Shown: positions 43,099 through 51,172 of the stretch, piece by piece
Layout: each line of letters starts with the position of its first letter
Position numbering within the stretch: the stretch's first letter is position 1
Source: Peribacillus muralis
GTDB lineage: Bacteria; Bacillota; Bacilli; Bacillales; DSM-1321
Length of the DNA stretch: 64,000 nt
Direction: 5' to 3'
NCBI RefSeq assembly: GCF_001645685.2
Contig: NZ_CP017080.1
Span: 1,106,001 to 1,170,000 of the forward strand
Notes under the pieces: model-generated
Database searches by the model: none
Told to the model about the DNA's origin: nothing
The model's input: the letters and a program-made list of their open reading frames with translations, nothing else
Program-made: the position numbers and the translations under genes

Positions 43099-43509
43099 TT
43101 AATTGACTTCATAATGCTTGGTGGGAGTTTGAGCGGAAACACTGATGATTTCTTTGAAATATCCGCATAACCCGAGCCATTTTTCAGGATAAATATAGAT
43201 GAAGCGCTCCAACGTTTCCATGGAGTGCAGCACAAGGCAATCGATTTGGACGGTTTCTTTCTTCTGTAAATGGAGTAGCAGCTCATGCGGAATCGTGTAA
43301 TAGAGATGGAGCTGATAAGGATTTAGTATGACCGGGGAAATATTTTTTTCATCCATATATTTGTCCGTCACGATCTTTTGGATTGTAAAGCTTTCGCTCA
43401 TATGCAATTCCCCGATCGTGTAGTTCGGATTCAGTAGTACGATGCCTCTCATTTGCTTCACCCATTCTTTTTGTAACCATTCTTGCCAAATCGAGTATGG
43501 GATATTCAA
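43099..43509 (-). CDS. Hypothetical protein downstream of yppC
   Basis: A 136-residue soluble protein. It reads like one compact domain (VLLNPNYTIGELHMSESFTIQKIVTDKYM, IPHELLLHLQKKETVQIDCLVLH, FIYIYPEKWLGLCGYFKEII). No family is recognised. TTG at 43509 has no clear ribosome binding site; an internal ATG (MRGIVLLNP, preceded by GGGTGAAGCAA) is a better start for a shorter protein. It lies 19 bases after the yppC stop in the same orientation, with the operon terminator right behind it. Confidence 0.5.
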   Translation of the reverse strand: MNIPYSIWQEWLQKEWVKQMRGIVLLNPNYTIGELHMSESFTIQKIVTDKYMDEKNISPVILNPYQLHLYYTIPHELLLHLQKKETVQIDCLVLHSMETLERFIYIYPEKWLGLCGYFKEIISVSAQTPTKHYEVN

Positions 43510-43528
43510 AGTAAGAGGCTTCGTCTTG

Positions 43529-44644
43529 TTAAAAAAGGGCTTTCAGTTCGTTGATGGCTTTAAGATGTTTGACATTTTCAAGCACCTTTTGGGTCAAATC
43601 GACCTTTTTAATAATCGGTAAGTCTTGTAAATCCTCGATAAAGCTTTCCTTTGTATACCAATCATTCATTGGAAGAGGAAAGAAAGGCTGATCTGTCCAT
43701 GCCTCTTGAAGGATGGGACTATAGACCTTTTCATCTTTTGCAAATGGATCGGAGGAGTAGATGCTTTCCCAGTAATCCATTCTCGAGCCAGTGTGTGGAA
43801 CATCGATTGTAAATTCTTCAACACCATGTAAAACGGACGGATGCAGAAAAAGAAGCTCATAAAGAAATTTTCCCGTTTCAATTCGCTGTTTTGGGTCGGC
43901 AAAGCGTTCAACGGTTAGGCCAGTCAAGGAACGGATGCTGTCTTGCTCATTTCCGAAAGGGAAGATTACTTTCGTGAAGCCTAAAAATTCCTGCAGTTGA
44001 AAATCAATCCTTTGGAGGATTTTGCCATGACGGGTACGTTTCAACACCCGTTCTTGAATCATTCTTTGCTCATTGATGATAAGCGCTGTCGTTAAAAGGG
44101 GCGAATGGGGTTCTTTTATGAAAGATTCCCAAATCGGGGCCATGAATCTTGATATATGGAAGACGGGGAAATACTTTTTTAATCGAAGCTCCTTTTGTTT
44201 GGAATGTTCATATAGAAGGAGCTGTGGAAAGGCATCGGCAAATATCGCTGAATTGGCGCGCTCCAGGAAAAGGAAAAAATTCTGCCGTTCCGCTTGGCTA
44301 AGCAGCTGGGTCATGGACGAGCCTTTCAAGTCGGTCATATGGTATCCGCCATTCCTCGAAACCATATGTGCCAAAAAAGCCCAATGAACCTCGGGGTTAC
44401 GATGGTAATAGGCAAGATAAGCTTGCGTTCTCGTCAAATTATTACGGTTCAAGGCAACCGTTTCGGTCCGGATGCTTTTTACAAGAGCGGTTTCCTCAGG
44501 GAAAAATGCCTTTGACTCCGTTTCAGGCTGAAAAAGTTCTTTTTGTAATTGAGTTTTTAGCAGACCGAATTTTTCAGGATCGATGATGGGCTTCGATTTG
44601 CCTGGGGATGTTCCGAACAGCTTCTGTACAAATTGGTAGAGCAT
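43529..44644 (-). CDS. yppC: YppC-like DUF2515 protein
   Basis: The 371-residue soluble protein has the DUF2515 pattern: NNLTRTQAYLAYYHRNPEVHWAFLAHMVSRNGGYHMTDLKG, LERANSAIFADAFPQLLLYEHSK and PHTGSRMDYWESIYSSDPFAK. B. subtilis YppC (about 320 residues) is the assumed homologue. Function unknown. ATG 44644 is preferred, since GTGGTGATCGC with the anti-SD-matching GGTGATC precedes it; the open frame begins eight codons earlier. Operon with the following hypothetical gene. Confidence 0.75.
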   Translation of the reverse strand: MLYQFVQKLFGTSPGKSKPIIDPEKFGLLKTQLQKELFQPETESKAFFPEETALVKSIRTETVALNRNNLTRTQAYLAYYHRNPEVHWAFLAHMVSRNGGYHMTDLKGSSMTQLLSQAERQNFFLFLERANSAIFADAFPQLLLYEHSKQKELRLKKYFPVFHISRFMAPIWESFIKEPHSPLLTTALIINEQRMIQERVLKRTRHGKILQRIDFQLQEFLGFTKVIFPFGNEQDSIRSLTGLTVERFADPKQRIETGKFLYELLFLHPSVLHGVEEFTIDVPHTGSRMDYWESIYSSDPFAKDEKVYSPILQEAWTDQPFFPLPMNDWYTKESFIEDLQDLPIIKKVDLTQKVLENVKHLKAINELKALF

Positions 44645-44741
44645 GCGATCACCACGAGTGTTTTTCACTCATTATATGCAATGCGATCAAGAAAGGGCTT
44701 TGCATGTGCAACGCCCTCATGTTGATTGCTGATGAATTTTT

Positions 44742-44915
44742 TCATCTTTTATTTTTCTTCTTCTTTTCCCTGTTCAATAAAATATAATAAACTATCCAGA
44801 AAAGTAACACGGGAGTGAAGGATAACGGCCTGTATTGAACCGGTACGGCGAATAAGATGAAAATGGATAGAAATAAAAACGGTACCGCCAGGAGTATATA
44901 TTTTCTCCAATCCAT
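44742..44915 (-). CDS. Small membrane protein (57 aa)
   Basis: MDWRKYILLAVPFLFLSIFI... contains two hydrophobic segments and a basic tail ending NREKKKKNKR. AGGAGG is nine bases before ATG 44915, an excellent ribosome binding site, and the frame runs 57 codons. It is upstream of and in line with yppC (97 bases), so probably cotranscribed. No family is recognised. It was found by reading the minus strand and is missed by longer-ORF tracks. Confidence 0.65.
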   Translation of the reverse strand: MDWRKYILLAVPFLFLSIFILFAVPVQYRPLSFTPVLLFWIVYYILLNREKKKKNKR

Positions 44916-45071
44916 AAGCTAAAACCTCCTTACGCTATGTCATTCTTATAAGAATAAAGGATTATTCCGCAATAATCTAGAAAAGTCACAATTGACAAAA
45001 ATATACTCACGTAGTAATCTTTAAACACGAGTAAAAAATTACCATTAATTATGAAAAAGGAGGCGAACGTC

Positions 45072-45152
45072 ATGACTAAATCCGTTAAGCAAATAAATGC
45101 TTCAATTGAATATTTTCATACGTCCGCCTGCCCTGATCACATGTCTTTCTAG
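45072..45152 (+). CDS. Leader peptide before the bmrCD-type operon
   Basis: A 26-codon frame (MTKSVKQINASIEYFHTSAC..., ending DHMSF) follows AAAGGAGGCGAACGTC, one of the strongest ribosome binding sites in the window. It precedes two hairpin terminators and a YheI/YheH-type ABC transporter operon. In B. subtilis the homologous bmrCD genes are controlled by a leader peptide (BmrB) through attenuation induced by ribosome-targeting drugs; this ORF occupies that place. AGGCGAACGT of the SD region can pair with ACGTCCGCCT inside the ORF (9 of 10). Confidence 0.7.
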   Translation: MTKSVKQINASIEYFHTSACPDHMSF

Positions 45153-45159
45153 ACAAAAG

Positions 45160-45182
45160 ATCGAAATGAAGCCCTTCGATCA
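45160..45182 (+). promoter_or_regulatory. Hairpin after the leader peptide (candidate antiterminator part)
   Basis: GATCGAA and TTCGATC form a perfect 7-bp stem immediately after the leader-peptide stop. It could pair alternatively with the following terminators, but that is inference. Confidence 0.35.
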
Positions 45183-45186
45183 TTTT

Positions 45187-45224
45187 AAAGCGCAGGTTGT
45201 CGACTTTTCGCGGCCTGCGCCTTT
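45187..45224 (+). terminator. First attenuator hairpin upstream of bmrC
   Basis: AAAG-CGCAGG pairs with CCTGCG-C-CTTT (10 bp with one bulged C); the T-tract is interrupted. Confidence 0.6.
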
Positions 45225-45245
45225 ATATGTGTTCTTACGCATCTA

Positions 45246-45277
45246 AAAAAGCTTCCGCTAATCGGCGGAGGCTTTTT
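45246..45277 (+). terminator. Second attenuator terminator upstream of bmrC
   Basis: AAAAAGCTTCCGC pairs with GCGGAGGCTTTTT (13 bp, one G-U, 6-base loop) and ends in five T, an efficient intrinsic terminator placed between the leader peptide and the transporter genes. Confidence 0.85.
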
Positions 45278-45334
45278 GGCATTGGGGAATTGAGGAGCAT
45301 AAGTATCCTTTCCATACGATAGATAGGAGGAAAC

Positions 45335-45415
45335 ATGAATGAGACAAAATACTTTGGGAGCCATACAGCAGCCAGGAGATCCAGAAAGCGGTTAGCGAAA
45401 GGACATAGGTTTTGA
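45335..45415 (+). CDS. Second small ORF, directly upstream of bmrC
   Basis: A 26-codon frame (MNETKYFGSHTAARRSRKRL...) with AGGAGG four bases before its ATG, ending 18 bases before the bmrC start. It encodes a very basic peptide. It lies past the second terminator, so it is made only on read-through and may couple translation to bmrC or be a second control peptide. Confidence 0.5.
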   Translation: MNETKYFGSHTAARRSRKRLAKGHRF

Positions 45416-45433
45416 CAAAAGGGAGGGGAATCC

Positions 45434-47185
45434 ATGTTTGCGATTTTTAAGAAGCTGTCCTGGTTCTTTAAAGAACAGTGGAAGCGTTATACCTGGGCCA
45501 TTTTATTTTTGTGCCTGGTGAATATTTTGGAGGTTATTCCGCCAAAACTCGTCGGGAATGCCATCGATGATATGAACAATGGTGACATGACGCAAGAGAC
45601 CATCATGAAATACGTTATTTATTTGCTGCTCGTGCTGTGCGGCAGCTACCTGTTCGGGTACTTATGGAGCTATCTGTTATTTGGTGGCGGAAACTTGGTT
45701 GAACGAAAACTAAGGTCAGGGTTCATGGGCCACTTACTGAAAATGTCACCGACTTTTTATGAGAAAAACCGGACAGGTGATTTAATGGCGAGGGCTACCA
45801 ATGATTTAAAGGCCATATCGCTTACTGCTGGTTTTGGGATATTGACGCTCGTTGACTCGGTGCTGTTCACCATGACGGTCGTGGTCATGATGGGTGTTAC
45901 CATCAGTTGGGAGTTGACGATTGCCGCGGTGCTGCCGCTCCCGATCATGGCAGTGATGATGCAAATCTACGTCAAAAAAATATACAGGCGCTTTACGGAT
46001 GCACAGGCAGCCTTTGGTACGTTAAATGACAAGGTCCTGGAATCGATTTCCGGTGTCCGCGTCATCCGTGCCTATGTCCAGGAGCGGGAGGATGAAAAGC
46101 GATTTGATGAAATGACAGAGGATGTCTATCGTAAAAACCTTGCCGTGGCAAGAATTGATGCCCTCTTTGATCCGACGATCTCAATCATTATCGGCATCAG
46201 CTATTTAATCGGTTTGGGATATGGGGCCTATCTTGTTTTCCAACAGTCCATAACGCTTGGCGGGCTTGTTTCGTTCAATGTGTACCTTGGCATGTTAATT
46301 TGGCCGATGATCGCAGTGGGAGAACTGATCAATGTCATGCAAAGGGGAAATGCTTCGCTTGACCGCGTTCAAGATACGCTTTCATATGAAAGGGATGTGA
46401 AAAATCCATTGGGGCTGGAAAGTATTCCGAACCCGGAAGATATCTCTTTTCAACAAGTGTTTTTTACATATCCATCTTCATCGGTCGTGAATCTAGCCAA
46501 TATTTCCGTCCAACTGGAACGTGGGCAAACATTAGGGATCGTAGGGAAAACAGGAAGCGGAAAAACGACCTTCGTGAAGCAATTCCTCAGGGAATATCCT
46601 TTAGGTAAAGGGGAAATCTCCTTTGCAGGCAAACCGTTGGAGCAATTGGATATTGCAGAAATTCGCACGTGGATCGGCTATGTTCCACAGGACCATTTTT
46701 TATTCTCCAAGTCTGTACGAGAAAATATCTTATTCGGCAAAATGGATGCAACTGAAGACGAACTGGCCGAAGCGATCAGGCTTGCCGACTTTGAGAAGGA
46801 CGTAATGATGCTACCAAACCGGCTGGAAACGCTCGTTGGCGAAAAGGGTGTCGCTCTTTCCGGAGGCCAAAAGCAAAGGATTTCGATTGCGAGGGCATTG
46901 ATCAAAAATCCGGAAATCCTTATCTTGGATGATTCCTTATCAGCCGTGGACGCGAAAACGGAAACGACGATCATCGAAAATATCCAAAATGAACGGGCAG
47001 GTAAAACGACCATCATTACGACGCATCGTTTATCAGCCGTTCAGCACGCCGATATGATCATCGTGTTGGATAACGGAGAAATCATCGAAGAGGGAACCCA
47101 TGAAGATTTACTGCAACAAGATGGCTGGTATAGGGAGCAATACGAGCGGCAGCAGGTTGACGAAGGAACGGAGGTGGGGGCATGA
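45434..47185 (+). CDS. bmrC: Multidrug ABC transporter half, BmrC (YheI) type
   Basis: One half of a heterodimeric exporter. The 583-residue protein has an ABC-type membrane domain with six segments (residues about 1-320) and a nucleotide-binding domain with VGKTGSGKTTFVK (Walker A), IGYVPQDHFLFS (Q-loop), ALSGGQKQRISIARAL (signature), ILILDDSLSAVD (Walker B; the catalytic Glu position is Asp, as expected for a degenerate site) and TTHRLSAV. ATG follows AAAAGGGAGGGGAATCC. It overlaps the partner gene by four bases. Exports drugs, probably inducible by translation inhibitors through the leader. Confidence 0.92.
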   Translation: MFAIFKKLSWFFKEQWKRYTWAILFLCLVNILEVIPPKLVGNAIDDMNNGDMTQETIMKYVIYLLLVLCGSYLFGYLWSYLLFGGGNLVERKLRSGFMGHLLKMSPTFYEKNRTGDLMARATNDLKAISLTAGFGILTLVDSVLFTMTVVVMMGVTISWELTIAAVLPLPIMAVMMQIYVKKIYRRFTDAQAAFGTLNDKVLESISGVRVIRAYVQEREDEKRFDEMTEDVYRKNLAVARIDALFDPTISIIIGISYLIGLGYGAYLVFQQSITLGGLVSFNVYLGMLIWPMIAVGELINVMQRGNASLDRVQDTLSYERDVKNPLGLESIPNPEDISFQQVFFTYPSSSVVNLANISVQLERGQTLGIVGKTGSGKTTFVKQFLREYPLGKGEISFAGKPLEQLDIAEIRTWIGYVPQDHFLFSKSVRENILFGKMDATEDELAEAIRLADFEKDVMMLPNRLETLVGEKGVALSGGQKQRISIARALIKNPEILILDDSLSAVDAKTETTIIENIQNERAGKTTIITTHRLSAVQHADMIIVLDNGEIIEEGTHEDLLQQDGWYREQYERQQVDEGTEVGA

Positions 47186-49200
47186 AGGTCGTGAAAAAAC
47201 TATTTCATTATGCTGCCCTTTATAAAAAATTGATCATCTGCGCCTTGATCATGCTAACACTTTCGGTAGCAGCCGATTTAACGGGTCCGTTCGTTGCCAA
47301 GAAAATCATCGATTCACATATACTCGGCATCGAAACGTCCTGGCATGAAACGGAAAAAGGAAAAGACGCTGTTAAATATGAGGGTAATTGGTATAAACGT
47401 GCGGATTACTTTACTGAAGGAGAGAAGAAAGGCAGGGAAGTCCATGTCTTCCAGGTCGGCAATCAATTTGTCTTCGTAAATGAAGCAGTACCTATCGATG
47501 GGCGCAGAGCTTTGGAAGGCCAAACGTTAATCATCAACAAAGACGGTAAAGAGCACGAAGCTCAAATAAAGAAATTGACCAGTCAGGAAGTGATGGGATT
47601 TTACCAGCCTGAAATACCGCGCATCATTAAGCTAGTCGCTTTTTACTTCGGGCTTGTCATCCTTTCTTCCATTTTTCAATATGGGCAAAGTTTTTATTTG
47701 CAGAAAGCGGCAAACCGGATCATTCAAAGAATGCGGAACGATATTTTCACACATATTTCCCGTTTACCGATTCGGTATTTCGATAATATGCCAGCGGGGA
47801 AAGTGGTAGCCAGGATCACTAATGATACAGAGGCGATCAGGGAATTGTATGTAACGGTGCTCGCCAGCTTCTTTTCGAGCACGATTAACATCATCGGCGT
47901 TCTTATCGCTTTATTCATTCTGGATGCACGTGCAGGTACGATGGGGCTTTTACTTATTCCGATCATCGTTATCTGGACGAAGGTATATCGTAAATTCGCC
48001 TCGAAGTACAATCACATCATCCGCGAGCGGATTAGTGATATTAATGGGATGATCAATGAATCGATTTCCGGAATGAGCATCATCCAGGCATTTGGACGTG
48101 AAAAGGAGACGAAGCAATCCTTTGAAAATTTGAACCGGGAGCATTATTCCTATCAAAATAAAATGCTGCATTTAAATTCATTGACCGGCGGGAACTTGAT
48201 CGGTGTCATTAAGGTGTTGGCGTTAATTGCATTCGTCTGGTATTTCGGTGGGATGTCCTTGACAGCAAGCTCGGCGATTTCATTAGGGATGATGTATGCG
48301 ATCGTCGATTTGATCAGCCGCCTGCTGCATCCACTTCACGGAATCGTCAATCAATTCGCCAATCTCGAACAGGCACTTGTTGCAGGGGAACGGGCGTTCA
48401 GCTTATTGGATGAGCATGGGTTGGCAGTCAGTGATGAAAGCATGGCCAGATACAAAGGGAATGTAGAATTCGAACATGTTTCTTTTGGTTATAAGGAAAA
48501 TGAATATGTGTTACAAGACATTACCTTTTCAGCTAAGCAAGGGGAAACGGTAGCATTGGTCGGCCATACAGGATCGGGTAAAAGCTCGATCATGAATTTA
48601 TTGTTCCGTTTTTATGACAGCAGTGAAGGGAAAATCAAAATAGACGGAAAGGATATATTGGATATCCCTCACCAAACACTAAGGGAACATATGGGAATCG
48701 TCCTTCAAGATCCTTATTTATTCACTGGCACCATCGCTTCCAATATCAGTCTCGATCATGACGGCATCACGAGGGAAATGGTCGAAAAGTCATTAAAGGA
48801 TGTTGGCGGGGATAAAGTGCTGAAGCATCTTCCTTTAGGGCTGGATGAACCGGTTATCGAAAAAGGCGGAACACTGTCTTCCGGACAGCGCCAGCTAATT
48901 TCCTTCGCACGTGCTCTGGCATTCAATCCGGCTATTTTAATTTTGGATGAGGCAACTGCAAGCATCGACACTGAAACCGAAGCAATTATCCAGCAGGGGA
49001 TGGAAGTGCTGAAAAAAGGAAGAACGACCTTCATCATTGCACATAGACTTTCCACGATTAAAAATGCCGATCAAATCCTAGTCCTCGATAAAGGCCGGAT
49101 TGCCGAGAAGGGGACTCACGAGGAATTAATGGAATTGCAAGGGAAATACTATCAAATGTATGAACTGCAGATTGGTCCGCATAAAGGGATGGCAGGGTGA
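47182..49200 (+). CDS. bmrD: Multidrug ABC transporter half, BmrD (YheH) type
   Basis: Partner of BmrC. The 672-residue protein differs by a hydrophilic insert of about 100 residues between the first two membrane segments (residues about 45-145), the extracellular domain typical of BmrD. Nucleotide-binding domain: VGHTGSGKSSIM, GIVLQDPYLFTGTI, LSSGQRQLISFARAL (signature with SSGQ), ILILDEATASID with canonical Glu, and AHRLSTI. One consensus site from BmrD and one degenerate site from BmrC, as known for this pair. Start ATG overlaps the bmrC stop (ATGA). Confidence 0.93.
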   Translation: MKVVKKLFHYAALYKKLIICALIMLTLSVAADLTGPFVAKKIIDSHILGIETSWHETEKGKDAVKYEGNWYKRADYFTEGEKKGREVHVFQVGNQFVFVNEAVPIDGRRALEGQTLIINKDGKEHEAQIKKLTSQEVMGFYQPEIPRIIKLVAFYFGLVILSSIFQYGQSFYLQKAANRIIQRMRNDIFTHISRLPIRYFDNMPAGKVVARITNDTEAIRELYVTVLASFFSSTINIIGVLIALFILDARAGTMGLLLIPIIVIWTKVYRKFASKYNHIIRERISDINGMINESISGMSIIQAFGREKETKQSFENLNREHYSYQNKMLHLNSLTGGNLIGVIKVLALIAFVWYFGGMSLTASSAISLGMMYAIVDLISRLLHPLHGIVNQFANLEQALVAGERAFSLLDEHGLAVSDESMARYKGNVEFEHVSFGYKENEYVLQDITFSAKQGETVALVGHTGSGKSSIMNLLFRFYDSSEGKIKIDGKDILDIPHQTLREHMGIVLQDPYLFTGTIASNISLDHDGITREMVEKSLKDVGGDKVLKHLPLGLDEPVIEKGGTLSSGQRQLISFARALAFNPAILILDEATASIDTETEAIIQQGMEVLKKGRTTFIIAHRLSTIKNADQILVLDKGRIAEKGTHEELMELQGKYYQMYELQIGPHKGMAG

Positions 49201-49265
49201 AGAAATCATTAACCAATCAGGAAATAATGATGGGTGTGCCAATTTGGCACACTCAAGCATATTAC

Positions 49266-49294
49266 TTGATAATAGTAATCATTACGATTAATAT
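49266..49294 (+). promoter_or_regulatory. sigma-A promoter with Zur-type box before rpmE2
   Basis: TTGATA (49266-49271), 17-base spacer, TAATAT (49289-49294). Between them TAGTAAT-C-ATTACGA (49273-49287) matches the Zur consensus TCGTAAT-N-ATTACGA at 13 of 14 defined positions. Zinc-bound Zur would repress the gene. Confidence 0.8.
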
Positions 49295-49323
49295 ATAGTT
49301 ATACTAACAATGAGGTGATAATA

Positions 49324-49572
49324 GTGAAACAAAATATTCATCCTGATTATCAACAAGTAGTTTTTATGGATACGAACAGTGGATATAAATTTTTGACGGG
49401 TTCAACGAAAAAATCGGACGAAACAATCGAGTGGGAAGACGGTCAAACGTATCCTTTATTAAAAGTGGAGATAAGTTCGGATACACATCCTTTTTATACT
49501 GGAAAGCAAAAATTCGCTGAAAAAGGCGGACGAGTGGATCGCTTTCTGGAAAAATATAATATGAAGAAATGA
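49324..49572 (+). CDS. rpmE2: Ribosomal protein L31 type B (zinc-independent)
   Basis: Alternative L31 that replaces the zinc-containing L31 during zinc starvation so the metal can be released. The 82-residue protein has [58 protein letters not shown] and [15 protein letters not shown], the L31B signatures, and contains no cysteine, so no zinc site. GTG 49324 follows GAGGTGATAATA. Zur-type box upstream explains its control. Confidence 0.92.
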   Translation: MKQNIHPDYQQVVFMDTNSGYKFLTGSTKKSDETIEWEDGQTYPLLKVEISSDTHPFYTGKQKFAEKGGRVDRFLEKYNMKK

Positions 49573-49602
49573 TGATAGAGCCATTTGTCCATGAAGTTTG
49601 TA

Positions 49603-49643
49603 GAAAAAAGGGGTCCGGATTTTAAAAATCCGGACCCTTTTTT
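49603..49643. terminator. Terminator of rpmE2
   Basis: GGGTCCGGATTTT pairs with AAAATCCGGACCC, flanked by A6 and T6. Confidence 0.9.
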
Positions 49644-49856
49644 CGCTTCACATTCATTCTATTCAGCAGGATTAACTGGTGTCTAATTTGTAAAATATGT
49701 ATTTGGATGCAGGGCTCCAAAGTAATTAACCGGGTATGCCGCGTATCCGTTTTTTTATATTCTTAATTTTGTACACTTTTGATTTCGGCCAATTTTAAGT
49801 GTAATGTATGATGTAGTGGAACGATGGGAGCGAGTACCATTTGAACAGCCAAAAAA
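49644..49856. other. Convergent intergenic region
   Basis: No gene visible between the terminators of rpmE2 and metC. Confidence 0.4.
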
Positions 49857-49898
49857 ACCGTAGATAAAAATTCGATTTTCATCGAGTTTTTCTACGGT
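49857..49898 (-). terminator. Terminator of the metI-metC operon
   Basis: ACCGTAGA pairs with TCTACGGT around a long AT-rich stem-loop (TTCGATTTT/ATCGAGTTT region); seven T follow on the minus strand. The metC stop is about 90 bases before it. Confidence 0.75.
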
Positions 49899-49990
49899 AT
49901 GGGGAACCATCGGATGGATTGATGGTCCTCCTTTGTTGTTACGGAATGAAAGGAAGGGTGCCCATTAATTTGGCGGCAATCATCCATTCA

Positions 49991-51172
49991 TCATTTTGCA
50001 GCAAGAACTCCCCCTTTGGCGATATTTACAAGAGCGGCATCGAAGTCCTTGATAAGATCATCCGGATTTTCAAGTCCCACAGAGAGACGAAGCAGGCTGT
50101 TGCTTATGCCTCGTTTATCTCTTTCATCAGCAGGCATCGCAGCGTGTGACATTTTAGCGGGATATGATAATATCGATTCGACTGCGCCAAGGCTTACGGC
50201 GAAAACTGGGAGCTCGACTGTGTTTACGAACGAACGGAAAATTTCCTCACTTGCCAATTCAAAGGAGAGGACCGCTCCAGCCCCGAGCGATTGACGCTTC
50301 TGGATGGCATGCTCGGGATGATCCGCAAGTCCAGGATAATAAACCTTTTTCACTAAGTGATGATTCTTTAAATGGGCGGCAATCTTTTCAGCCCCTCTTT
50401 GGGAATGATCCATTCTTACGGACAGGGTTTTCAGACCTCTCATGACTAGCCAGGCGTCCTGTACACCAAGAACAGCCCCGAAGGAGTTTTGGAGGGCACC
50501 GAGTCTCTGGGCCAATAAGGGATCCTTCACGACTGCAAGCCCCGCTACTACATCACTATGACCGGACAAGAACTTCGTAGCACTATGAAGGACGACATCA
50601 GCACCAAGTTTTAAAGGCTTTTGCAGTGCCGGCGTCAAGAATGTATTATCGACAAAGCTTAAGGCACCAATTTTTTTGGCGATATCACATACGGCAGAAA
50701 TATCGGTCACTTTCAATAATGGATTTGAAGGCGTTTCGATGTAAATGGCCCTCGTATTTGGCTGAACGGCTGCTTCGACGCTTTCGAGGTCCGTCATATC
50801 AACGAAGGTATGTTCAATTTTGAAACGGGTCAGTACGGTGGTGACCATCCTGAACGTTCCCCCGTACACATCTTCGGAAATGATGATATGGTCCCCGGCA
50901 GATAACAGCAGAAAAGCTGTTGAAATGGCGGCCATGCCTGATGAAAAGGCGAAGCCATGTGTGCCTTCTTCCAGTTCGGCAATGATTTCTTCCAATGCCT
51001 CGCGAGTGGGATTCCCGCTTCGGCTGTAATCATATTTGCCGAATTGATCGATATCGGATTGATGGAAAGTGGAGGCGTGCTGAATGGGAACGCTCACACC
51101 TCCAGTCGTTGCATCGAATTTATGTTGATTATGAAGCAATTTGGTTTCAAAGCTAAAATCATGATCCGTCAT
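49991..51172 (-). CDS. metC: Cystathionine beta-lyase
   Basis: PLP enzyme converting cystathionine to homocysteine in methionine synthesis. The 393-residue Cys/Met-metabolism-family protein has SRSGNPTREALE, AFSSGMAAISTAF, SEDVYGGTFRM, IETPSNPLLKVTD, VDNTFLTPALQKPL and SATKFLSGHSDVVAG with the PLP-binding lysine, plus VGLENPDDLIKDFDAAL. It is second in the metI-metC operon behind a SAM riboswitch; the ATG overlaps the metI stop by four bases. Confidence 0.9.
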   Translation of the reverse strand: MTDHDFSFETKLLHNQHKFDATTGGVSVPIQHASTFHQSDIDQFGKYDYSRSGNPTREALEEIIAELEEGTHGFAFSSGMAAISTAFLLLSAGDHIIISEDVYGGTFRMVTTVLTRFKIEHTFVDMTDLESVEAAVQPNTRAIYIETPSNPLLKVTDISAVCDIAKKIGALSFVDNTFLTPALQKPLKLGADVVLHSATKFLSGHSDVVAGLAVVKDPLLAQRLGALQNSFGAVLGVQDAWLVMRGLKTLSVRMDHSQRGAEKIAAHLKNHHLVKKVYYPGLADHPEHAIQKRQSLGAGAVLSFELASEEIFRSFVNTVELPVFAVSLGAVESILSYPAKMSHAAMPADERDKRGISNSLLRLSVGLENPDDLIKDFDAALVNIAKGGVLAAK

